Shown: positions 7,409-13,687 of the stretch, piece after piece
Numbering within the stretch: the stretch's first letter is position 1
Layout of the letters: every line of letters begins with the position of its first letter
NCBI GenBank assembly: GCA_001430745.1
Contig: KQ481993.1
Location: 1,518,439-1,532,125, forward strand
Direction of reading: 5' to 3'
Source of the DNA: Auxenochlorella pyrenoidosa
Lineage: Eukaryota; Chlorophyta; Trebouxiophyceae; Chlorellales; Chlorellaceae
Length of the DNA: 13,687 nt
Notes under the pieces: generated by a model
The model's database searches: none
What the model was told of the DNA's origin: nothing
Seen by the model: only the letters and a program-made list of their open reading frames with translations
Translations under genes and position numbers: made by a program

Positions 7409-9450
7409 TCATGGCCGCATGGCCTGCAGCTTGTGTGTCGCCTCTGCCACATGCCGCCGCTTGGCCGCCAGGGCGGCCTCGAGCATGCGAATCTCCAGCT
7501 GCGACACCGCCAGCCGCTGCTGCAAGTCGTGCTCACGCGTCTCGGCCTGCAGCAGCCGGGGGCAGAGAGGCGGCGGGGGAGGTGGGAGCCGACGCAGGTG
7601 GCGGGAAGCGGGAAGGCAGCAGGGCGCACTGTCGGCTGGCACTGCAGCTCTGCTTCAAGGACTAGCACTCAAGGGCCACCATGGGGGGAGGTCTCGAGCA
7701 GCAGCAGCGGCAGGCAGGCAGGCGTGGGCATGCTGCCTGCGCTGCCGTGCACGCCCACATGAGCTCGACGGGCCGTGCCACCTGGCGCCGCCCAGGTGGC
7801 TCGCCCCTCGGGCAAACGCAAAGACGTCGGGCGGCAGAAAACTGGCGACACGAGGCAGAGGACCGCAGCCGGTGGGCAGAGCAGGCGGGGCGGGGCGCTC
7901 ACGTTCTGGGGCGCCTGGTCCGTGACCACCCCGTGGGCGCGCTGTACCGCCACAGGCTGCCAGAAGGTTTGTGCCAGGGCTGCCGTGGCCGCCTGCTGCC
8001 TGCAGGGCACGGAGAAGGCGGGGTGCGCAGGCGGCGGGGTTGACGAGGCGCTCGGGAAGCGGCGCAGCAGCGGCGGGGGTGCACGGCGGCGCGGCGCGCG
8101 GGGATGCCTGGCAGCGATGCATGCAGGGCGGCCCGCACCGTGCCCGCTGCAGGGCGGCAAGCTCGGCCTGCAGGGCCGGCAGCAGGCGCCGCTCCCGCCT
8201 CAGGGCCTGCTCCAGCCGGTACACCTCCAGCTGAAGCATCTGCAGGGGGCAGGGCGGGCGGGCCAGCCGGGCGGGCGGGACAGAGAGTGCGCCCTCAGAG
8301 CTCCAGGCAGGCGGGCATGCAGCTGTGGGCTGCGCACTGCACAGGGCCTGCGAGGCCGGAAGGGCATGCATGCAGACTGCGAGATGCACACTGGTGCAGG
8401 TAGGGGCAGGCGGGCGCCCGGCGCCTGGCGCCCAGCAGCTGGCGCGCCGGCGCGGCGCGACCTGAGCCCACCTGCAGCGTGCTCTCTGCCTGGAGCCTCC
8501 GCGCCTGCCGCATCAGCCGCTCCCGCAGCGTCCGCTCCACAAACCTGCTGGCCGGGTGCCGTGGGGGAAGGTGTGGTGTGTGTGTGTGTGTTTTTGGGGA
8601 GGGGGGGGGGGGGGGCGGGGCGGGGTATCCAACCAGGGAGAAGTGGGGCGGGCAGGCAGGCAGAGCGCGGCAGGGGCTGCACCGCGCCCAAGCCAGGCGC
8701 GGCACATGCTGGCCTGCATGCACAGAAACAGGGCTGCCCCACCAACCATCCACGCCGGCACCATCATGCCTGGAGCACTGATCAATCGGGCAAGCACTGC
8801 AGGACTCACGTGGCCTTAAATAGATCTCTCCAGTCCACCTCCGGCACGCCTGCTGCCCTTGCAGTCGTTGCACCTGCCATGGCGGCTGCGGCGCGAACAT
8901 TGGGCTCTGCTTCCCGGCGCCGCTTCCGCTGGCTGCTGCTGCTGCTGGCCCCGGGCGCGCTGGGCAAGGCAGGGCCAGGTCCCGAGGGCGAGGGCCCGGC
9001 AGTGCTGCTGCTCCTGCTGCCTTGCTGCGCCTGTTGCTGCGGCGGCGGCAAGTCCGTCAGACCCTGCAGCTGCCCTGTGAATCTCGGAAGGTGGCCGCTC
9101 TGATCCTGAGGCTCCTGTGGCTGCAGAGAAAGCTGCTGCTCTTGATGCTGCTGCTGCTGCTGCAGCGTCTGCTGCTCTGTCTGGCCCTGCTGCTGTTGCG
9201 TCTGCTGCTGCGCCGGCTCTGTCTGGCCCTCGGGGGGCTTGCTGCCGGCCAGGTCCGGGGGCGGCCAGGTTGAGAAGTAGAGGCGCTGCCACACGCACTG
9301 GGCTGTGGCGACAGCGTCCCGCAGGCGGCGGCACACCCTCTGGACCCGGCAGAGGTCCTCCAATGCCAGGTGCTGCAGCACCAGCGGCAAAAGCTCATCC
9401 CCGACGGCGTCATCGAATGTGGGGCAGTCGGGGGGCGCCGAGGTGTCCAT
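7409..9450 (-). CDS. F-box protein with Gln-rich insert and coiled-coil C-terminus
   Basis: Probable substrate-recognition subunit of an SCF ubiquitin ligase, by family. Exons on the minus strand: 9450-8810, 8544-8472, 8239-8139, 7999-7903, 7546-7409, giving 349 residues with all phases consistent and all donors GT. Residues about 17-58 are an F-box (DELLPLVLQHLALEDLCRVQ, CRRLRDAV, CVWQRLYF). Residues about 76-143 are rich in Gln, followed by Ser/Pro and a basic KRRR patch (about 176-179). VDWRDLFKATFVER (about 206-219) resembles the W-x-x-x-F stretch that often follows closely after an F-box, so the low-complexity part looks inserted within the usual spacing. From about 219 to the end the sequence is mostly Leu/Arg/Glu/Gln heptad-like helix, probably coiled coil. 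No LRR, Kelch or WD repeats were seen, so the target is unknown. The start is the first ATG in frame; the open frame above it has no ATG. Confidence 0.85.
8576..8615 (+). repeat. GT repeat followed by a 15-G run in an F-box gene intron
   Basis: A (GT)n tract at 8576-8590 is followed by TTTTTGGGGA and 15 G residues at 8601-8615, inside the first intron of the minus-strand gene (8809-8545). On the transcript this is a long C tract then CA repeats near the acceptor, as a polypyrimidine tract would be. Confidence 0.8.
9130..9225 (-). repeat. CAG/CTG trinucleotide-rich coding stretch (Gln tract)
   Basis: The plus strand shows dense CTG triplets, which read CAG/CAA Gln codons in exon 1 of the F-box gene. 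Short runs of three to five Gln are broken by Thr, Glu, Gly and His. The tract is likely to vary in length between strains. Confidence 0.8.
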
Positions 9451-10523
9451 GGCGGGCGGCTGGCGGTGGCGGCGAAGTGCTGGCGGCGGCTGGAGGGGAG
9501 CCGCTGTCGGGCGATCGGGAGGTGCAGGCGAATTCAGAAAGGCAGAAACGAGATGCCGCCGCTTGCTTGGCGAGTGTGAGTGGCGCTTCTCTCCGTTCAA
9601 AGCCCTGCGCTTCCCGACAGCCCTCACGGTGCGCGTGAAGGTGCGTTGGCACTTAGCAAATGGCCCCAGAGCGTCATGCAGCAGGCGCCATGCCGCTCAG
9701 CTGGAGAACTTGTGCCCACCGCCGCCACGACATGGCAAGCGTCGTGCTGGCGTCGAGCTTCAAACGCGGCGGCATGGCAGCCTATGGCCCATGCTTGGGA
9801 GAGCCAAATTGGTGTCCTCTCTTTTGTAACTCCAATGATGGTCTTTCCAGTGTAAAAATACCTGTAAGGCTGTGGCAGGAAGGCAGGCTGTGTGCGCAGC
9901 TTGTTGCACAGGCCGAGGCACGGTTCGCCACCGAGCGCCTCTCCTCAGATGCATCATCCTTGTACATATGTATTACTCCCTTTCATCCGCAGATGGGTAT
10001 CTGTTTGGCGTTCTGGGCAGGCCAGGCTTGTGCAAGGTGCTCAGCACCACCTCAATGCCCCGAGCAGCCAGCACCGCTGCCTGTGTACGACATCTGGAGC
10101 TTGATGCACTCATGTGAGTCAAACAGAGGTTTGTTTTCAGCATGAAGAACCTTTCAGCTGTACGCAAGGGTCTTGCGGACGTCACAATGCACTGGGAGTA
10201 CTCTCGCAAGTTCATGCATGACGCTGCTCGGCGCTCCGCATGGGCCTGGCACCGCCACTGGCAATGCACCTCCCTACGCTGTCGGAGCATCCATTCTTGC
10301 TTTTCAACGATCTTCTCTCATCCACCTGCGCCTCTCGGGCCTCCAACAGCGCCCAGAGCCTTTCGAAACGCAAGTTGAAGTCTCCGTCATAACCGGCAAA
10401 GTGCGACCATCCAGCGTTTCGCTTGACTTTTAACACACGGCATGAGAGCCACTGACGTGGAAATGGAGAGGCTGCCTCGCCGCGCCACCAACCGCTTCCC
10501 GCCGCCGCTCCTGCGCAGGCGCC
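9451..10523. other. Divergent intergenic region between the F-box and acetate-channel genes
   Basis: About 1.07 kb separates the two start codons, so it should hold both promoters and 5' UTRs. Positions roughly 9780-10440 are clearly less GC-rich than the rest. Three TGTAA motifs occur on the plus strand at 9825, 9851 and 9863. A coding-like minus-strand relic covers about 9973-10437. No TATA box stands out. CTGCGCAG ending at 10518, six nt before the channel's ATG, looks like a splice acceptor, so a 5'-UTR intron there is possible. Confidence 0.5.
9973..10437 (-). pseudogene. Unrecognised, possibly decayed minus-strand coding relic
   Basis: I do not recognise this sequence. On the minus strand one frame reads GWSHFAGYDGDFNLRFERLW and continues through LLEAREAQVDERR to about 10305. 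The sense then seems to continue in another frame with EKQEWMLRQRREVHCQWRC and AHAERRAASCMNLREYSQ, down to a stop at 9973-9975, the last part reading AAVLAARGIEVVLSTLHKPG. The switch falls near an A-rich stretch at about 10296-10306. Amino-acid balance and lower GC differ from the low-complexity shadow frames elsewhere. It may be a gene fragment, a frameshifted mobile-element relic, a real gene with an unseen intron, or chance. Confidence 0.25.
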
Positions 10524-12165
10524 ATGGCCAAGCGACTGGCCAACCCTGCGCCCCTGGGGCTCTTTGGCTTTGCCCTGACCACAGCCCTGTTGCAAGGAGG
10601 AGTGACTGGCATCACAGGTGTGCAGGCCCAGCACCCAGTGTCTGCTGCTTGCCCGCCCGCCTCACGCCTGCCGGTGATGCTCTCACGCCCTACGCTCGCC
10701 CAGCTGCCCGCATCTAGCGCAGAGGGCTCCACAACCTTCCTTGTGTACGGCTACGCATTCGCATTTGGAGGGGCCGCGCAGGCGCTTGCAGGTGGGCAGT
10801 TGACGAGGGGCAGGGTGACTGGACGTAATGAGCTGAGAGGGCAGCTGCCCACCCACCAACCCCCCCCCCCACCCCCCACCCCCCCGATCGTGCAGGCATC
10901 TTTGAGCTGGTCCGTGGCACCACCCTGCCCGCCGTGGCCTTTGTGTGCTATGGTGAGCTGGTATGCGAGGGCTGGCTGCGCGCGCTGCGCAATGGACATC
11001 AGGCTTGAGGCGGCCTGGCGGGTGCAGCACCCACCTCCTCCTGGCTCCCCTGCAGGCGCCTTCTGGATCGGCTTTGCCATCAATGGCATCTGCGGAGTGA
11101 CCGGCGCCTACCCCAGCCTCCCTCATGACGGCGAGAAGGCGAGCCCTGTTGCTGCCGCGGCAGCCTCAGGTGCAGCAGCACACCTGCTAGGACCCTTACG
11201 CAAGCTTAAGGGACCACAAGGGAGCGTAAGCCCTCCTGTCCCTGCCCCTCCCCTCCTGCTGCTGGGTGCAGATGTTCCTGGCCCTGTGGGGCTTCATCAC
11301 CTTCTTCTTCTTCGCAGCATCGCTGTGCGTGAACTTTGTGCTGCAGGCAGGTTTAAGGAGGGCCGGGAAGGGTGGCCGGCCCAGCACAGGCGGTGTGCCT
11401 GCCTTGCAAGCGAGCCCTGCTGTCGGCTCGCGGTGGTGCAACAGCGCTCTCCTTTCCGCCTTCAGCCCTCCAGAATCCTCTGCATATCCCTACCCCTCCC
11501 CAGGCGCTGTTCCTGCTGCTCTCCATCGTCTTCTGGCTCCTGGCCGGCGGCGTCGCCAACTCGCACTCCCACAAGGCGGCGGGCTGGATTGGGCTGGTGG
11601 TCGCTGGCATCGCCTTCTACGGCGGCGTCGCAGAAATGCTAAATGAGATCTACGACAAGGTGGGTGGCTTGAATTGAAGGTAACGGAGGGCGTGCTGAAG
11701 GGGTGGGAGAGCTGGGCATGAGGCTTCCGTGAGAGCGGGCTGACATGAGAGCGCGGCATGAAGCTTCTCACCCTCCGTCCCCTGCCCTGCAGACCGTGCT
11801 GCCCCTGTGGCCCTGCTCGCCTGGCGCATCCTTCCTGCCGCATGTGCAGCGCACGGTCGGCAGCATCCCCTTCCTTGGGCCTGCCTACATGCGGTGAGGC
11901 TGGACCAAGCCCGTTTGCAGCAATTCCTACACAAAATGTCCAGTGCTGCGCCTTGCCCTCACTGTGGTTGCGTCCTCACCGTACCGATACCACCTCGCTT
12001 CTTTTGCCTCTCCTCTCCCACAGTGCGATTGAGCGTGAAGATGAGCTGGCAGGGCGTGGCGGCAGCCTGCACCACCCGGCGCAGCCTTCCCTGCCCACAG
12101 CGGTGGATAAGTCCAACTCACAGCTGTCTGGTGGGCTGCAGCTGACCGCGGCAGTGCCTGTTTGA
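10524..12165 (+). CDS. GPR1/FUN34/YaaH family (SatP-type) acetate/organic-anion channel
   Basis: Small six-helix membrane protein; family members move acetate, succinate or related weak acids. Exons: 10524-10617, 10723-10791, 10896-10952, 11056-11138, 11272-11346, 11504-11659, 11793-11893, 12024-12165, giving 258 residues with every phase consistent. The signature NPAPLGLFGF lies at residues 7-16. Membrane segments are about 9-29, 36-57, 66-88, 102-124, 126-143 and 151-172; the third contains CYGAFWIGFAINGICGV, the family's YG-x-F-W pattern. A hydrophilic tail of about 80 residues follows. Exon boundaries fall close to helix boundaries. The introns after 11138 and 11346 need GC donors (AAG|GCGAGC and CAG|GCAGGT). 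After the first of these, the frame stays open for exactly 87 nt to a GTAAGC donor at 11226. The start codon is supported by the short typical N-terminus. Which membrane it sits in cannot be told. Confidence 0.9.
11190..11215 (+). repeat. Imperfect hairpin in the GC-donor intron of the channel gene
   Basis: Arms 11190-11198 (GGACCCTTA) and 11207-11215 (TAAGGGACC) pair with one mismatch around an 8-nt loop. It lies between the GC donor at 11139 and the alternative GTAAGC donor at 11226. Confidence 0.55.
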
Positions 12166-12506
12166 ACACCATGCTGGGCAGCCAAGAATGTGCCTGGATT
12201 TTGAAGCCAAGTGAATGAATTGAACGGCAGATGCTCCAACTTTGATATCTTCCCTATCCAAGCTTTTGTTTTTTGGCCTCCCGCACTGCTCTCCTTCTGA
12301 CATGCTTTTGTGACAACTACTTGATGCAATTTTTATGTATGCCTTTCTCGCCTCCTGTGGCTTTCCTACGACTGAGGAGGCTTGACCGCTACTTGTAACG
12401 CAACAGGGCTTGAGGCGTTGCATAAAAGCCAGGCAAAGAATAAAGAATGTGTGGAAAAGAGGCAGCGAAGTAAAGCGTCAGGTGGCATGCAGTAGACGGG
12501 TCGACG
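12166..12506. other. Convergent intergenic region with 3' UTR of the channel gene
   Basis: 341 nt separate the stop of the channel gene from the stop of the minus-strand DUF5672 gene. The first 240 nt are AT-richer than the flanking exons, as expected of a 3' UTR, and end with a candidate TGTAA. I see no other gene, and no minus-strand TGTAA for the DUF5672 gene. Confidence 0.6.
12394..12398 (+). terminator. Candidate TGTAA polyadenylation signal of the channel gene
   Basis: TGTAA lies 229 nt after the stop at 12163-12165, at the end of the AT-richer 3' UTR-like stretch, which is the position and motif expected for a chlorophyte polyadenylation signal. Cleavage would be expected a little downstream, near 12410. 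An AATAAA at 12439-12444 is an alternative. Confidence 0.5.
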
Positions 12507-13607
12507 TCACGCTGTTGCCGCAGCGCCGGCCGTCAGATTGCCAACGCCCAGTGACGCTGCCTGCGCTCCTGGGCCGCACACGCTCGTCTCCAGCAGCATG
12601 AGCAGGTCGGCAAAGCGCTTTGCATTCCCCCAGAAGTAGTACCTGCGTGTAAGTAGTGGGAAGATATGGGGCAGCAGGGTCAGCACAAGGCGCGCAAGGT
12701 GGCAACCCTGCAACCGCAGGGCTCCACCGCACACAACACACTCAACCCCTGGCCGCTCACCCTGCCTTGGCCCCCAAATCCTGCGGCTCGTGACTCACAC
12801 CGCCCCCGCCGCATCGAGACCCGCAGCCGCGGCGGCGGCACTCACCACGAGGCGTGCAGCGCCATGGGCAGCGCGGGCAGCGTCTGCGCGGGGCCGCCCG
12901 GCTGGCGCCCCTTTTCCAGGTCCTCGCAGGGCACCTCGACGCAGAAGCGATACGCCGCGTCCCGCGGCGCCAGGCGGTACCGTCCCGCCTCCCGCTCCAT
13001 CACGCCGCTCCACACAAAGTCCTCCTGCTGCGCGCCGCTGGCGTTGCCGTGCGCGCGTGCCAGCTCCAGCATCGCCGGCACCGACCGCAGGCTCAGCCCG
13101 CCGTTGCCGACGCCCTGCGGCATCGCGTCGCGCGTGTGCCGCCAGCGCTCGTTCTTGCGGTGCCACGGCGCGCCGACGTAGTCGTACTGCGGGGGATTGG
13201 TGTGCGTGTGTGTGTGCCCCACCTCGTCGCGTTTGAAGCATGTGTGCGTGCGTGTGTGTGTGTGTGGTGGGGGGGGGGCGGGGGGGCTGTGCAGTGCAGG
13301 CTGCGGCTCGGCACTGGGCCCAGTGGCGCATGTATCAAGGTGTTGTGCAAGCACGTAGCACGATCGCCCACCCCCAGTTTTGGCAGGTGAGCCCTGCCGC
13401 CGCCTTAAAGCCCTGGCGGTGGGGGCCAGTGGCGGACCGGGCTGCCCGCACCTGCATGAACTCGGCGATGCCGCCATGCACCAGCAGCGAGTCGGTCTGG
13501 AAGAACAGCACGCGCTCCGCCCCCTCCAGCTCGCCCCAGAACTCTGGCGCCTTGAGCAGGGCGTTGAGCGACATCACGGGCAGCTGGTGGGTGTCCAGCT
13601 CGCGGTA
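12507..13607 (-). CDS. DUF5672 (glycosyltransferase-like) protein, C-terminal part; 5' end outside window
   Basis: Exons on the minus strand: 13607-13452, 13186-12846, 12642-12507, giving about 210 residues to the stop at 12509-12507; splice phases agree and all donors are GT. Seen in order: HQLPVMSLNALLKAPEFW, ERVLFFQTDSLLVHGGIAEF, YDYVGAPWH, GVGNGGLSLRSVPAMLELA, QQEDFVWSGVM, a segment around YRFCVEVPCEDLEKG, and HASWYYFWGNAKRFADL. The FFQTDSLL, YDYVGAPW, GNGGLSLR and ED-F blocks are the hallmarks of DUF5672 as I remember it, a family resembling glycosyltransferases. FFQTD may correspond to a DxD-like nucleotide-sugar site, which is inference. Substrate and location are unknown. The sequence from 13608 to the window end is intron, and the N-terminal exons lie beyond it. 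Confidence 0.85.
13199..13287 (+). repeat. GT/GC microsatellites and G run in DUF5672-gene intron
   Basis: Two GT-rich tracts (about 13199-13217 and 13242-13267) are followed by G-rich sequence (about 13265-13287). All lie in the intron 13451-13187. On the transcript these read as C runs and CA repeats leading into the acceptor, the same arrangement as in the F-box gene intron and the first VPS11 intron. Confidence 0.8.
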
Positions 13608-13687
13608 CTGCAGGAGGGGGTGGGAAGGGGGCGGGAAGTTGGTTGGGGGTTGGGGGTGTGAGCAGCCCTGCCCCCTGCCTGCTCTGA

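Noticed and set aside
7655..8389. Single long minus-strand open frame covering the F-box gene's coiled-coil exon
   Set aside because: Only 8239-8139 of it fits the gene; the next exon at 7999-7903 lies in a different frame and joins through a GT donor at 8138 with matching phase.
9022..9273. Plus-strand open frame encoding almost pure Leu, like a membrane protein
   Set aside because: It is the antisense of the Gln-rich CAG tract of the F-box gene, whose minus-strand exon has consistent phases and a recognisable F-box.
11226..11271. Calling the 46-nt GT-AG intron as the main splice form instead of the GC-AG intron
   Set aside because: Forty-six nt is shorter than every other intron here, and the conserved family sequence joins better directly at 11138; kept as a possible alternative form.
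12439..12444. AATAAA as the polyadenylation signal of the channel gene
   Set aside because: Kept only as an alternative, because the algal-type TGTAA at 12394 comes first and sits at the end of the AT-richer 3' UTR.
1..13687. tRNA, rRNA, CRISPR arrays, intact transposons or terminal repeats
   Set aside because: I looked for these by eye on both strands and saw no supporting pattern; short microsatellites and hairpins are explained as intron content.

Overview
This is a nuclear-genome window from a GC-rich eukaryote, most likely a chlorophyte green alga of the Chlorella/trebouxiophyte type. The reasons are: every gene is broken into small exons (about 20-370 nt) by short GC-rich introns, acceptors are nearly always CTGCAG-like, introns carry long C/G and CA/GT runs, and candidate TGTAA polyadenylation signals, the green-algal form, follow two genes. 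The organism assignment is inference. No bacterial operon, CRISPR array, tRNA, rRNA or intact transposon was seen.

Layout. (1) 74-3497, +: the 3' part of VPS11, a core HOPS/CORVET tethering subunit, in ten exons ending in a RING-like domain. (2) 4093-7037, +: a SYLF (Ysc84-like) lipid-binding-type protein in about eight exons. (3) 7409-9450, -: an F-box protein with a large Gln-rich insert and coiled-coil tail, five exons, tail-to-tail with gene 2. (4) 9451-10523: a long intergenic stretch of lower GC with a decayed-looking minus-strand coding relic. (5) 10524-12165, +: a GPR1/FUN34/YaaH (SatP-type) acetate/organic-anion channel, eight exons, six membrane segments. (6) 12507-13607, -: the 3' end of a DUF5672 (glycosyltransferase-like) gene that runs off the window's right edge, tail-to-tail with gene 5.

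The genes do not look like one pathway. VPS11 and SYLF proteins both act at membranes, but nothing here links them beyond adjacency. All exon joins were worked out by hand from splice consensus, reading-frame continuity and remembered family patterns.

Points most worth a second look: the VPS11 RING has lost exactly the four ligands of one zinc site (positions 1, 2, 5, 6) and kept the other four (3, 4, 7, 8). Four of about 29 introns need GC rather than GT donors, two in VPS11 and two in the acetate-channel gene. The first GC intron in each gene carries a hairpin. In the channel gene an in-frame 87-nt extension to a strong GTAAGC donor suggests an alternative loop. The SYLF gene has a one-base frame conflict at a G run. 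I found no convincing wholly new system.
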